Shown here: positions 16,799 to 26,103 of the stretch, one piece after another
Layout: each line of letters starts with the position of its first letter
Position numbering within the stretch: the first letter of the stretch is position 1
DNA from: Elusimicrobia bacterium CG1_02_56_21
GTDB lineage: Bacteria; Elusimicrobiota; Elusimicrobia; Elusimicrobiales; UBA9959
Assembly (NCBI GenBank): GCA_001871115.1
Contig: MNUR01000088.1
Span: forward strand, 1-45,610
DNA length: 45,610 nt
Reading direction: 5' to 3'
Position numbers and translations under genes: made by a program
Notes under the pieces: generated by a model
Databases searched by the model: none
Told to the model about the DNA's origin: nothing
The model's input: the letters and a program-made list of their open reading frames with translations, nothing else

Positions 16799-17781
16799 AT
16801 CTCTTCAAGCATCCGTGGATGCTGCTGCTGATGCCGCTGGCCGGCTTGCTGGCCGGCTTTGCCAGGGCCCAGTCGGCCCGCCGCCTCAGTTCGGCCGGCA
16901 TGCCGGCCGAGATGCCCGCGCTCAGAACGCTGCGCACCCGCCTTTTCGCCATAGTGCCTTTCTGGGGCAGGGTCCTGGCCATAATGCTCGTTATTTTTGC
17001 GCTTGCCCGTCCCCAGAAAGCCAGCCGCGGAGAGGTTCCCCCCGCGGAAGGGATAGACATAATGCTGGCGCTGGACACTTCTTACAGCATGGCCGCCGAG
17101 GATTTTCATCCGTATAACCGGCTGGAAGCGGCCAAGAAAGCGGCGGCCGACTTTGTTAAAAGAAGAAAGAACGACCGCATCGGCCTTACTGTTTTCGGAG
17201 GAGCGGCTCTTCTCGCCTGTCCGCTCACGCTGGATTACCAGTCCGTACTTGAAATGCTCGAAACCTCCGCCCTCAACATGACTCGCGCCGACGGAACCGC
17301 TATCGGCGACGCAATAGTTACCGCTGTAAACCATCTCAGGGAAAGCAAGGCTAAAAGCAAGGCTATAGTACTGCTCACCGACGGCCGTTCCAACACCGGC
17401 CTGGTTACGGACCTTAATCTTGCGGCAAAGACCGCCCAGGCCTACGATATAAAGATCTACACTATAGGCACTGCCGGGAAAGGCAGGGCCCAGATCTCGA
17501 CCGGGGACCCGATGCAGCCCGTTATCTTTATTGACGAAGACCTGGACGAACCTGCCCTCCGCGAGATAGCCGGCCTCACCGGGGGCGAGTTCTACCGGGC
17601 CAAGAATTACGCCGAGCTGAATAATATTTACGCCAAAATAGATTCCCTGGAAAGAACCAGGTTCAACGCGAAAACCTTCACTAACTACTCGGACCTTTAC
17701 CTTTATTTCCTGGCGCCGGCGCTGGCCCTGCTGGCCCTGCTTCTGCTTTTAGAGCGGACCTACTTCAGGACGGTGCCCTGA
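16795..17781 (+). CDS. batA: BatA, von Willebrand factor A membrane protein
   Basis: The 328-residue protein has N-terminal membrane segments, a VWA domain (about residues 88-285) and a C-terminal membrane segment (about 303-322). The metal-ion-dependent adhesion site is intact: D94-T-S96-Y-S98, with LLTDGRSNTG carrying the later Asp. Bat proteins were named for aerotolerance in Bacteroides and form envelope complexes with MoxR. Translation starts at GTG 16795, overlapping the previous stop as GTGA. The next gene begins 2 bases after the stop. Confidence 0.93.
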   Translation: MNLFKHPWMLLLMPLAGLLAGFARAQSARRLSSAGMPAEMPALRTLRTRLFAIVPFWGRVLAIMLVIFALARPQKASRGEVPPAEGIDIMLALDTSYSMAAEDFHPYNRLEAAKKAAADFVKRRKNDRIGLTVFGGAALLACPLTLDYQSVLEMLETSALNMTRADGTAIGDAIVTAVNHLRESKAKSKAIVLLTDGRSNTGLVTDLNLAAKTAQAYDIKIYTIGTAGKGRAQISTGDPMQPVIFIDEDLDEPALREIAGLTGGEFYRAKNYAELNNIYAKIDSLERTRFNAKTFTNYSDLYLYFLAPALALLALLLLLERTYFRTVP

Positions 17782-17782
17782 C

Positions 17783-19501
17783 ATGGAACTCTTTAGATAC
17801 CCTGTCGTTCTGGCTTGGCTGACAGCGGGGTTCGCCGCTTTGCTGTTCTTTTGCTTCAAAGCGGAAGAGAGCCGGCTTAAGATCGCCCGGAAGCTGTTTG
17901 GCCCGGCTTTAGAACAGCTGAATTCCGGCCCGGAAGCCGCGCGCAGGCGTCTGCGCGACCTGCTTTATTTTATAGCCCTCGCGCTGCTGGCGCTCGGCGC
18001 CGCCGGGCCGCAGTGGGGGATGGAACTTTCCCCTATCACGGACCTGAAAGGCAATATCGTTATAGCTGTGGACGCTTCGCTGTCTATGGGGGCGCGGGAC
18101 ATGAAGCCGGACCGGCTTTCTAACGCCAGGCTGCTGCTTGGCGCGATAGCCAGGGAATTCACGGAGTACCGCATAGGCGTGGTGGCTTTCGCCGGAGAAG
18201 CGTATATACAGTGCCCGCTCACTACCGACCAGGACGCCATCAGTTATTTTGCCTCGGGGCTGAAACCGGGCATGCTGCCTGCCCAGGGCACGGATTTCTC
18301 CGAAGCTATAGATACGGTACTGGGCATGCTTTCACGCTATGGCGGGCAGAAGGTCATGGTGCTGATAACCGACGGAGAAGACCATTCGCCCGGGCTGGAT
18401 ACCGCCCTTAAGACCGCGGGCGAGCAGAACCTTAAGATTTTCACTATAGGCATAGGCAGCGCGGACGGAGAACTGGTCCCGATGACGGATTCGGCCGGCA
18501 ATACCATGGAGTACAAGAAGGATAAAAACGGAAAGACCGTGGTCAGCCGGATGGACGAAACCGCCCTTATGAAAATAGCCAGCCGCACCGGTGCCGCCTA
18601 CCTGCGCTATACGGACCCGGATTCTGCCGCCGAATCGGTCCGCTCGGCGGTCAGCGCCCTGGACATGGAAAGAAGCAAAGGCAAAGGCCGTTCTAATTTT
18701 AAAAACCGCTACCAGTGGCCGCTGGCTTTGGCGCTGGTCCTGCTTTTGGTAGAATTACTGATAATGGAGAAAGGCTTCAGGATCAGACTGCGTTCTTTAA
18801 AACTGCCCCGCTTCAAACGCGGCGCGGGAGCCCTCCTGATCCTCCTGGCCGCAGCGGCAAACCTGCGGGCCGCCGGTCCGGGAGCCGACGCAAGGAAAGG
18901 CGCCTCGGCTTACGGCAAAAAAGACTGGCCGGACGCCGTTGAATATTATTCCCGCGCGCTGCAGAAAGACCCGGCCGACAAGCGCCTGAATTTCAATATA
19001 GGCAACGCCTATTACCGCCAGGAAGATTACGGCAAGGCGCAGGAATTTTTCGAACAGGCGGCGTCCTCGCCGAAGATCTCGGCCCGGGCGCAATATAACC
19101 GCGCGAACTCGCTTTTCAAGAGCGGGGACATAGAAGGAGCCATAGCCGGCTACCGCAAAACCCTCTCAATAGCTCCCGGGGATGAAAACGCCAAGTTCAA
19201 TCTGCAGAAAGCCCTGGAGCAGCAGAAGAATAAAACCTGCAGCACCCCGAAGGATAATAAAAAAGACCAGAAGAAGGACCAGGACAAGAAAAAGGACAAG
19301 ACCGGGGGGAACGACGGTCAGGACAAAGAGAAGAAAAGCGAGCAGGAAAAGAAAAAAGCCGAAGCCCGGGAGAGGAGCCGCCAGATACTTGAGATGATGA
19401 AAGAAAAAGAAAAGGCGGCCGCCCGGGACCCCGAAGCGATGAGGCAGGCCGCTCTTAAGAAAGGCCGGCCTCAGCCGCAGCCCCGCCTGGAGGACTGGTG
19501 A
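17783..19501 (+). CDS. batB: BatB-BatC fusion: VWA domain plus TPR and Lys/Glu-rich tail
   Basis: The 572-residue protein joins a BatB-type part to a BatC-type part. The BatB part has membrane segments near residues 10-25, 57-75 and about 308-330, with a VWA domain between and adhesion site D97-A-S99-L-S101 plus VLITDGEDHSPG. The BatC-type part has three tetratricopeptide repeats at about 368-485 (YYSRALQKDPADKR, FNIGNAYYRQEDYG, AQYNRANSLFKSG). The last 85 residues are a charged Lys/Asp/Glu tail. A second hydrophobic stretch before the repeats (about 350-363) would put the TPRs on the periplasmic side. In many genomes batB and batC are separate genes, so this is a fusion of neighbours. The stop overlaps the batD GTG. 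Confidence 0.9.
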   Translation: MELFRYPVVLAWLTAGFAALLFFCFKAEESRLKIARKLFGPALEQLNSGPEAARRRLRDLLYFIALALLALGAAGPQWGMELSPITDLKGNIVIAVDASLSMGARDMKPDRLSNARLLLGAIAREFTEYRIGVVAFAGEAYIQCPLTTDQDAISYFASGLKPGMLPAQGTDFSEAIDTVLGMLSRYGGQKVMVLITDGEDHSPGLDTALKTAGEQNLKIFTIGIGSADGELVPMTDSAGNTMEYKKDKNGKTVVSRMDETALMKIASRTGAAYLRYTDPDSAAESVRSAVSALDMERSKGKGRSNFKNRYQWPLALALVLLLVELLIMEKGFRIRLRSLKLPRFKRGAGALLILLAAAANLRAAGPGADARKGASAYGKKDWPDAVEYYSRALQKDPADKRLNFNIGNAYYRQEDYGKAQEFFEQAASSPKISARAQYNRANSLFKSGDIEGAIAGYRKTLSIAPGDENAKFNLQKALEQQKNKTCSTPKDNKKDQKKDQDKKKDKTGGNDGQDKEKKSEQEKKKAEARERSRQILEMMKEKEKAAARDPEAMRQAALKKGRPQPQPRLEDW

Positions 19502-21354
19502 AAAGATCCCCGGCGATAATCCTGGCCGCCCTGGCCGCGCTTATGCTTACTGCGCCGGCGTCGGCCCTGCTCTCTGTCATCGCGGGGACAGACCGGGAGT
19601 CAGTTGAAATAAACGAGAACATTTACCTCACCGTAACGGTATCCGGGGATTCGGCCAGCGTCCCTGAGCCGAAACTCCCCAACATGCAGAATTTTAATGT
19701 CTACTCCTCGGGGCGCAGCCAGAGCATTTCCATAATAAACGGAAAAATAACCACCGCAGTCACTTTCACCTATATACTTACTCCGCGCTTCATAGGCCTG
19801 CAGACCATCGGCCCTATTTCCGTTTTTAACGGCAAGGAAAAAGCGGTAACGCAGGAACTAAAGATCACCGTAACCAAGGCCCGGCAGACAGCGGCCCAGC
19901 AGCCCCGGGGCAGGCCGCAGCAGCCGTCGCGCCCCCAGCGGTCCGCCGGAGCAGGGAGTTCTTCTAACAGGGGCGAGCAGCTTTTCCTCAAAGCCGAAAC
20001 GGACAAAAAAACCGCCTACCCCGGAGAGCAGATAAATATCAGCATAAAATTCTATACGTCGGTGCCGCTCAGCTCCAACCCTCAATATGTGCCGCCGACT
20101 TTCAAGAACCTCATCTCCGAGGACCTGCCGCCGGTACGCACCGGCGAGACCGATATAGGCGGAGTGCGCTACGCCTACAGCGAAATAAAAGCCGCGCTTT
20201 TTGCCCTGAACCCGGGCGCGGCCGAGATCAGGTCCGCGACAGTAATAGCCCAGGTTCCTTCAGAGGGCGCCATAGACCCTTTCGACCCTAATTTCTTCCA
20301 GAAATTCATGGCCATGAGCGGGGCCCAGGGACAAAGCCGTGAATTCTCGACCGATCCTGTCAAGCTTGTAATAAAACAGCTTCCGTCAGGCGCCCCGGCC
20401 GACTTCTCCGGGGCGGTAGGTAATTATTCTGTTACGGCGGCGGCGGACCGTTCCGAGGCCCGCGCGGGGGAAGCCGTTAATTTCTCCATCACCATCAACG
20501 GCAGCGGCAACCTTAAGGCCGTCATAGCCCCCAAATTCCCCGACCTGCCCGACTTCAAGGTATTCGACACCATGAGCTCGCTGGACGTAAGGAAGGACGG
20601 GGATCTGATCAGCGGCAAGAAAACCTTCACCTACATACTCGTCCCGCGCACCGAAGGGAAAAAGACCGTCCCGCCCGTAAAGTTCTCGTTCTTCGAACCC
20701 GCTTCCGGAACCTACCGCGAACTTGCCACCAACCAGGTCACCCTGCAGGTTAAAAAGGGCGGCCAGACCGCGAAAAACATAAACTTCAGCCAGGGCAGCG
20801 CCGCGGGCCCCGTTACAGCCTCCGGCTCCGACATCCGCTATGTCAGCGAAAAATCCGGCTCCGACGCTCTGCCTTACCTTTCCTCCACAATTCTGGAACT
20901 TCCCTACTGGGTCCACGCCTTTCCGGCCGCCCTGCTCGCGCTCACGTTCTGGCTGGCCAGGTTCAACCGGTTCAAACTGGCGAACCCGCTGCTTTTCAGG
21001 TTCCGAAGAGCGCGCAGCGAGGCCTCCCGCGATATAGAGGAGGCGGAAGCGCTGATAAAAAGCGGCAAACCCAACGAGGCGGTTTCAGTGCTTTACGATT
21101 CCTTCATGGCTTATCTTTCCGACAAGTGCGGCTTAAAGGTCAGCGCGCTTACTATTAAAAAAGCGGCCGACCTGGTAAAAACCCGCTTCCCTTCCGCCAC
21201 GGAACATTCTCTTAATGAAATGCGCGAGCTCTGGGCCGCCCTCGAACTGCGCCATTTCTCGCCAGAGGAAGCCGGTTCGGAGGGGGCTTCGGACCTGGCA
21301 AAAAAATACTCCCTGCTGCTGGAATTCATGGAAAAGGAGCTTAAGCAGAGATAA
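19498..21354 (+). CDS. batD: BatD, large periplasmic/membrane protein
   Basis: The 618-residue protein has a signal peptide (to about residue 24) and an oxygen-tolerance/BatD N-terminal domain beginning SVIAGTDRESVEINENIYLT. Repeated beta-rich modules follow (about 25-440), with a Gln/Pro/Arg-rich linker near 130-155. A membrane segment (about 470-485) and a cytoplasmic helical tail complete the protein. The tail LIKSGKPNEAVSVLYDSF resembles the end of the 15836 gene, suggesting the two are paralogues. The start is a GTG overlapping the previous stop. Confidence 0.88.
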   Translation: MKRSPAIILAALAALMLTAPASALLSVIAGTDRESVEINENIYLTVTVSGDSASVPEPKLPNMQNFNVYSSGRSQSISIINGKITTAVTFTYILTPRFIGLQTIGPISVFNGKEKAVTQELKITVTKARQTAAQQPRGRPQQPSRPQRSAGAGSSSNRGEQLFLKAETDKKTAYPGEQINISIKFYTSVPLSSNPQYVPPTFKNLISEDLPPVRTGETDIGGVRYAYSEIKAALFALNPGAAEIRSATVIAQVPSEGAIDPFDPNFFQKFMAMSGAQGQSREFSTDPVKLVIKQLPSGAPADFSGAVGNYSVTAAADRSEARAGEAVNFSITINGSGNLKAVIAPKFPDLPDFKVFDTMSSLDVRKDGDLISGKKTFTYILVPRTEGKKTVPPVKFSFFEPASGTYRELATNQVTLQVKKGGQTAKNINFSQGSAAGPVTASGSDIRYVSEKSGSDALPYLSSTILELPYWVHAFPAALLALTFWLARFNRFKLANPLLFRFRRARSEASRDIEEAEALIKSGKPNEAVSVLYDSFMAYLSDKCGLKVSALTIKKAADLVKTRFPSATEHSLNEMRELWAALELRHFSPEEAGSEGASDLAKKYSLLLEFMEKELKQR

Positions 21355-21399
21355 CCGGGTCAGGCTGAAGCCGGAGAACCCCGCTCTTAAACTTTTATC

Positions 21400-22152
21400 A
21401 TGCTGAAAAAAATTTTCCTGACCTTCTTTCTCGCGCTGCCGGCCTGCGCGGCCGCTTATGACAGCGGGGAACTCGCGGAATTCAACGACCAGTACCGGAC
21501 CGGACAGTACGAAGAGGCCCTGGAGGGGTATAAGCTTATCATAGCCAAGGAGCCTTCCAACCAATGGGCCTGGTACAATGCCGGCAACGCCCTTTTCCGG
21601 CTTAACCGTACGGGCCCGGCCGTGTATAACTACGCTAAAAGCTTCATGCTGGACCCCCGCTCGCAGGACATAAGGGCCAACCTTGACTTTGCCCTCCGCC
21701 AGACGGGCCAGTCCCTGGTTCCTGAAGGCGCGCCGTCTGCTCTTCACTATCTCTACTACCTGTTTTCGGAATTAGAACTAAAAGCTTTCGCGGTGCTGCT
21801 TTTCTGGTTCGCCTGCCTGGCCGGCGCAGGATGTTTCCTGCTGGACGGCGGGAGGAGAACAGGTTACTATTCCGGCCGGGTCGCGCTGACCGCGGCAGGA
21901 CTTCTTGTTTTTACCGTAATATGGCTGGGAGCCAGAGAGTCCTCGCCCTACAGTTCCGCCGGGGTGGTGATAAAGGCGGGGGGAACCCGGATGCTGAGCG
22001 GCCCGGGAGACAAGTTCAAGACCTACGCCTCGGCGCCTGAAGGGAGGCTTGTTAAGATTCTTGATACCGGCGACGAAGCTTATTACGAGATAGGGCTGCA
22101 GAGAGAAGGCATAAAAGGCTGGGCGCTCAAAACCGATATAGAAAAGCTGTAG
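21400..22152 (+). CDS. batE: BatE, TPR/SH3 protein
   Basis: The 250-residue protein has a signal peptide (about 1-19) and two TPR units (FNDQYRTGQYEEALEGYKL and WYNAGNALFRLNR). Two membrane segments at about 125-145 and 158-176 follow, then a C-terminal SH3-like domain (about 190-250) ending GWALKTDIEKL. This order (TPR, membrane, SH3) is that of BatE. It lies 45 bases after batD and is the last gene of the operon. The large inverted repeat that follows may help end transcription. Confidence 0.88.
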   Translation: MLKKIFLTFFLALPACAAAYDSGELAEFNDQYRTGQYEEALEGYKLIIAKEPSNQWAWYNAGNALFRLNRTGPAVYNYAKSFMLDPRSQDIRANLDFALRQTGQSLVPEGAPSALHYLYYLFSELELKAFAVLLFWFACLAGAGCFLLDGGRRTGYYSGRVALTAAGLLVFTVIWLGARESSPYSSAGVVIKAGGTRMLSGPGDKFKTYASAPEGRLVKILDTGDEAYYEIGLQREGIKGWALKTDIEKL

Positions 22153-22198
22153 TAACCGTTTCCATAGCGTCAGCGGTTTTTGAAGGAAACAGCTGCGG

Positions 22199-22314
22199 GG
22201 AGGCCGGGGTTGTACCCCGCGCACCCTTGCGGATGGGGGGCCCCGCTTCGGGGGGAAACCACGCAAGGGTTTCCTGCAGTACGGGTGCGCGGGGCACAAT
22301 CCCGACCGGCCTCC
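22199..22314. repeat. 116-base multi-arm inverted repeat between batE and rpiB
   Basis: Nested complementary arms can be read: GGAGGCCGG (22199-22207) with CCGGCCTCC (22306-22314), CCCCGCGCACCC (22215-22226) with GGGTGCGCGGGG (22283-22294), and TTGCG (22227-22231) with CGCAA (22262-22266). An inner hairpin is built on GGGCCCCGCTTCGGGG. The whole could extrude as a cruciform or fold as a long GC-rich RNA. No T-run follows, so it is not a standard terminator. Confidence 0.75.
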
Positions 22315-22378
22315 GGCAAACGCCTAAGGATCGATACCGGTTTCTTGCCGGAAAAAGGGGAAAGGGGAAAGGAAATAT

Positions 22379-22828
22379 ATGAAACTTGCTATTGCCAGCG
22401 ACCACGCGGGATATCCTCTTAAGGAGGCGCTTATCCCGCATCTGAAATGCCTGGGCTATGAAGTAGCGGACCTCGGAACGGACTCGCCCGATATCCCCGT
22501 GGATTATCCCGATTTCGCCGCGAAAGCCTCGAGGGAAGTGATCGCCGGCCGCGCTGAACGCGCCATCGTAGTCTGCGGCTCGGGCGTGGGGGCCTGCGTC
22601 GCCGCCAATAAGATAAAGGGGATAAGGGCCGGGCTCTGCCACGACACCTACTCCGCCCACCAGGGCGTGGAACACGACGATATTAACGTACTCTGCCTGG
22701 GAGCGCGCATAATAGGCCGGGCTCTCGCTTTCGAGATAGCCTCCGCTTTCGCGGGGGCGCGCTTTTCCGGGGAAGACCGCCACCGCCGCCGGGTAGACAA
22801 AATAAACGATCTGGAAAAGGGGATATAA
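22379..22828 (+). CDS. rpiB: Ribose-5-phosphate isomerase B
   Basis: This 149-residue enzyme interconverts ribose 5-phosphate and ribulose 5-phosphate in the pentose phosphate pathway. Typical motifs are ASDHAGYPLKEAL at the start, DYPDFAAK, and the active-site loop VVCGSGVGACVAANK with its cysteine. HDTYSAHQGVEHDDINVLCLG lies further on. The length is standard. A purine-rich GGGGAAAGGAAA precedes the ATG at 22379 as ribosome-binding site. The stop TAA shares its last A with the ATG of the next gene (TAATG), so rpiB and tal-pgi are translationally coupled. Confidence 0.97.
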   Translation: MKLAIASDHAGYPLKEALIPHLKCLGYEVADLGTDSPDIPVDYPDFAAKASREVIAGRAERAIVVCGSGVGACVAANKIKGIRAGLCHDTYSAHQGVEHDDINVLCLGARIIGRALAFEIASAFAGARFSGEDRHRRRVDKINDLEKGI

Positions 22829-25800
22829 TGCTGACACCTCAAGACATAAAGAAAACCGGGCAGAGCCTTTGGCTGGACAACCTCAGCCGGGACCTGCTTT
22901 TATCCGGCGGCCTTTCTAAGTTCATCAGGGACCGGGCCGTAACCGGCGTAACATCCAATCCTTCTATTTTCGAAAAAGCCCTTACAGGGGAATACTACCA
23001 GGGCCCTATAAAAAAGATGGCCGCCGCCGGCGTAACGGCAGAGGAGATCTTTGAAGTCCTCGCTGTGGAAGACATCCAGCGCGCCGCAGACCTCCTCAGG
23101 CCCGTCTACGAGGCTTCCGAAGGCAGGGACGGCTTCGTCAGCATGGAAGTGTCGCCTAAGCTGGCTTTCGACGCTGCCCGCACCGAGTCCGAGGGGCTGC
23201 GCCTGGCCGAGCGCATCGGACGCAAAAACCTTATGATAAAGGTCCCTGCCACTAAAGAAGGACTGCTGGCCGGGGAAAACCTGCTGAAAAAAGGCCTCAG
23301 CGTGAACTTCACCCTTATCTTCTCCGTAGAGCGCTACCGGTCGGTAACCCAGGCCTATACCTCGGCGATGTCCTGGCGGAAAAAGAACTCGCTGCCGGTC
23401 TCCGGCATGGCCTCGGTAGCCAGCTTCTTCGTAAGCCGCATAGACGGCGCTGTGGACAAGCAGCTCAAGGCCCTGCCTCCCGGCCCCGCAACAAAACTGG
23501 CGGGCCGCGCGGCGATCGAGAACTCGCTGCTGGCCTACAGGCTCTACCGGGACCTTTATTACAACCCTGGTTTTCTTGACACAGGCCTGCCTCCGCAGCG
23601 CATACTCTGGGCCTCCACAAGCGTAAAGGACCCGTCCTACAGGCCCTCCCTCTACATGGAGCAGCTTGCCCTCGACGGCTCTGTCAATACCGCCCCCGAA
23701 AGCGCCTTAGAGGCCTATTTCGCCGGAGGGGAAATAAACTCCGACCCCCTTGAATCCCGCTACAGCGCGGCTGCCGCTTATTTCGAAGAAATTAAAGAAT
23801 TGGGGCTGGATTTCAACGGCATTCTTGAAGGCCTGGAAAAAGACGGAATAGCCAAGTTCGCCAGTTCTCACGACGATTTGCTGGACCGCATAAGAAAAGA
23901 GACCGCAGCCGCCGGCCTGGAGAACCCTGTGCAGAACGAACTCCCAATAACGGACGCCGCTCCCGCCTTTAAAAAGCTGGCCGAATTGGACTTTGCCTCC
24001 AGGCTCTGGAAAAAAGACGCCGCGCTCTGGAAGAAAGACGCCGCTGCCAAAAAGTACATACAAGGCGCCCTGGGCTGGCTGGATATTCCCTTCAAAATGC
24101 TCCCCAAAGCCGGGGAAATAGAGAAGTTCACCGCGGAAATACGCGCCGCCGGGTTCACTCACGCGGTATTGCTGGGCATGGGCGGCTCAAGCCTGGCGCC
24201 GGAAGTGATACGCGGGATCTTCCAAAACCCCAAGTTCCCGCGCTTGCTGGTGCTTGATACCACCGACCCGGCCTGGATAGAGTCCGTCCGCGGGGAGATA
24301 GACCTTAAGCGCACTCTATTCATTTTCGCAAGCAAGTCAGGCGGAACCATAGAACCGTCGAGCCACTTCAAATATTTCTGGAGCCTGGTTAAGAAGTCCG
24401 GGGTCAAAGATCCGGGCAGGAACTTCATGGCCATAACCGACTCCGGCACCGGCCTTGAAAAGCTGGCTAAAGAGAAAAAGTTCCTCAAAGTATTCATAAA
24501 CCCCTCTGATATAGGCGGCCGCTTTTCGGCCCTGTCCTACTTCGGCATGGTTCCGGCCTCTCTTTGCGGCGCCGATATAAAGAAACTTCTCGGGCGCGCA
24601 ATAGACACGGCCAATTTGTGCAAGAACCGGGACATAATGGAAAACCCCGGCGCGCTGCTCGGGGCTCTTATGGGTTCACTTACTCTGCAGGGCCGCGACA
24701 AACTTACCCTGATAATGCCTGAAAAATTCAAATATCTCGGGCTCTGGGTAGAGCAGCTGGTAGCCGAAAGCACCGGCAAAGAGGCCAAGGGGATAACCCC
24801 GGTCTGCCTTGAACCGCTCATGGAGCCTGACAAATACCAGTCGGACCGCTTCTTCGTACATACAAAAATGCGGGGGGTAGTGCCTGCCGTCACCCAGGCC
24901 CGCATAGACGCCATAAAGAAAGCCGGGCACCCCGTATATACCCTTAATATACAAGACCCCTATGACCTTGGTTCCGAGTTCTTCCGCTGGGAAGTCGCTA
25001 CGGCCGCGGCCGGGGCCTTGCTGGAGATAAATCCCTTCGACCAGCCTAATGTTCAGGAGGCCAAGGCCCTCACCATGAAAGTCCTGGCGCAGTACGCCGA
25101 AAAAGGGAAAAAGTCCTCGCCCAAACCGGATTTCTCGGCTGACCGCGTTGAAGTTTACGCCTCCGGCGCCCTTAAAGCGGGAGGGAAGCCTATCGCAAGC
25201 TACGACGATGTGTTCTGGACCTTGTTCTCCTCTCTGGGGGAAAAGGAATATATAGGCCTGCTGGCCTATCTGCCCAATGCCCCCAAGGTCGAGGCTGAAC
25301 TTATCAAACTGCGCGAAAGCCTCACCCTCTACACCTCTTCGGCCTGCACCCTCTCTTACGGGCCGCGCTACCTCCATTCCTCGGGCCAACTGCACAAGGG
25401 CGGGCCTGATAACGCCTTCTTCATCATATTGACTAACCAGGCGCGGAAAGATATAATTATCCCAGGGGAGAAATACACATTCTGGCAGCTGGAAACGGCG
25501 CAAGCCCTGGGCGATTTTGAAGCCCTGGATTCCAAGAACAGGCGCGTTTTAAGGCTGCACCTGAAACACCCACTGCAAAATTCGCTCGCTTACCTTAGCG
25601 AGCGCATTGCCAGGATAGGCAAACCCGGAGAAACCCGGGCTGCCTCCGAAGCGGAGGAAAGCGAAATGGTTAAATTAATAAAAAAGAACACAAAAACCAA
25701 TACCGCCACCAGGACCAGGCTCGTAAATACCAACGAGTACGTCGTAGTGGACCACCCGAAGAACCTGGAGAACATAACCTCCTGGCAGTATTCTGTGCGC

Positions 25801-25995
25801 ATAGGCGCCAGCGACTGCACAGGGGTGGACATCTCCATCAACGACCAGCCCTGGCAGCCCTGCAGGCAGACAGTAGGCTACTGGTGGTTTGACTGGAACG
25901 ATCTTCAGCCCGGAACCCACCAGCTGGTTGCCCGGATGCACAAGCGCAACGGGGAGTACCTGATCTCGAAGCGCCGCCGCTGCAAAGTAAGCTGA
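22828..25995 (+). CDS. Bifunctional transaldolase / glucose-6-phosphate isomerase with extra C-terminal domain
   Basis: The 1055-residue protein joins transaldolase (about 1-370) to phosphoglucose isomerase (about 400-935). The transaldolase part shows TGVTSNPSIFEKA, the Schiff-base lysine K138 in MIKVPATKEG, and NFTLIFSVERY. The isomerase part shows LGMGGSSLAPEV, SKSGGTIEPSSHF, GGRFSALSYFG and SSGQLHKGGPDN. Such Tal-Pgi fusions exist in several bacteria and are usually about 950 residues. Here about 109 more residues follow from M947. They begin with a basic Thr/Asn-rich linker and form a beta-rich module (VVDHPKNLENITSWQYSVRI, then GYWWFDWNDLQPGTHQLVAR). This extension looks like an immunoglobulin-type fold of unknown role. 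An internal ATG at 25666 preceded by GAGGAAAG could also give it as a separate product. Confidence 0.93.
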   Translation: MLTPQDIKKTGQSLWLDNLSRDLLLSGGLSKFIRDRAVTGVTSNPSIFEKALTGEYYQGPIKKMAAAGVTAEEIFEVLAVEDIQRAADLLRPVYEASEGRDGFVSMEVSPKLAFDAARTESEGLRLAERIGRKNLMIKVPATKEGLLAGENLLKKGLSVNFTLIFSVERYRSVTQAYTSAMSWRKKNSLPVSGMASVASFFVSRIDGAVDKQLKALPPGPATKLAGRAAIENSLLAYRLYRDLYYNPGFLDTGLPPQRILWASTSVKDPSYRPSLYMEQLALDGSVNTAPESALEAYFAGGEINSDPLESRYSAAAAYFEEIKELGLDFNGILEGLEKDGIAKFASSHDDLLDRIRKETAAAGLENPVQNELPITDAAPAFKKLAELDFASRLWKKDAALWKKDAAAKKYIQGALGWLDIPFKMLPKAGEIEKFTAEIRAAGFTHAVLLGMGGSSLAPEVIRGIFQNPKFPRLLVLDTTDPAWIESVRGEIDLKRTLFIFASKSGGTIEPSSHFKYFWSLVKKSGVKDPGRNFMAITDSGTGLEKLAKEKKFLKVFINPSDIGGRFSALSYFGMVPASLCGADIKKLLGRAIDTANLCKNRDIMENPGALLGALMGSLTLQGRDKLTLIMPEKFKYLGLWVEQLVAESTGKEAKGITPVCLEPLMEPDKYQSDRFFVHTKMRGVVPAVTQARIDAIKKAGHPVYTLNIQDPYDLGSEFFRWEVATAAAGALLEINPFDQPNVQEAKALTMKVLAQYAEKGKKSSPKPDFSADRVEVYASGALKAGGKPIASYDDVFWTLFSSLGEKEYIGLLAYLPNAPKVEAELIKLRESLTLYTSSACTLSYGPRYLHSSGQLHKGGPDNAFFIILTNQARKDIIIPGEKYTFWQLETAQALGDFEALDSKNRRVLRLHLKHPLQNSLAYLSERIARIGKPGETRAASEAEESEMVKLIKKNTKTNTATRTRLVNTNEYVVVDHPKNLENITSWQYSVRIGASDCTGVDISINDQPWQPCRQTVGYWWFDWNDLQPGTHQLVARMHKRNGEYLISKRRRCKVS

Positions 25996-26021
25996 CCATT
26001 TCAAAAGCCTTACCGGCAGAG

Positions 26022-26071
26022 AAACCGTCTTTTGTGGAGCTTCCGTTCGGCTCCTGCTGAGGCGGTTTTTT
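26022..26071 (+). terminator. Intrinsic terminator after tal-pgi
   Basis: The arms AAACCG (26022-26027) and CGGTTT (26063-26068) enclose an inner GGAGC/GCTCC stem and are followed by T-run to 26071. It lies within the apparent upstream extension of the pyruvate kinase frame, supporting the later start at 26104. Confidence 0.7.
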
Positions 26072-26103
26072 ATCGGTACCCGGGACTTTTATACAATCTA
26101 ACT

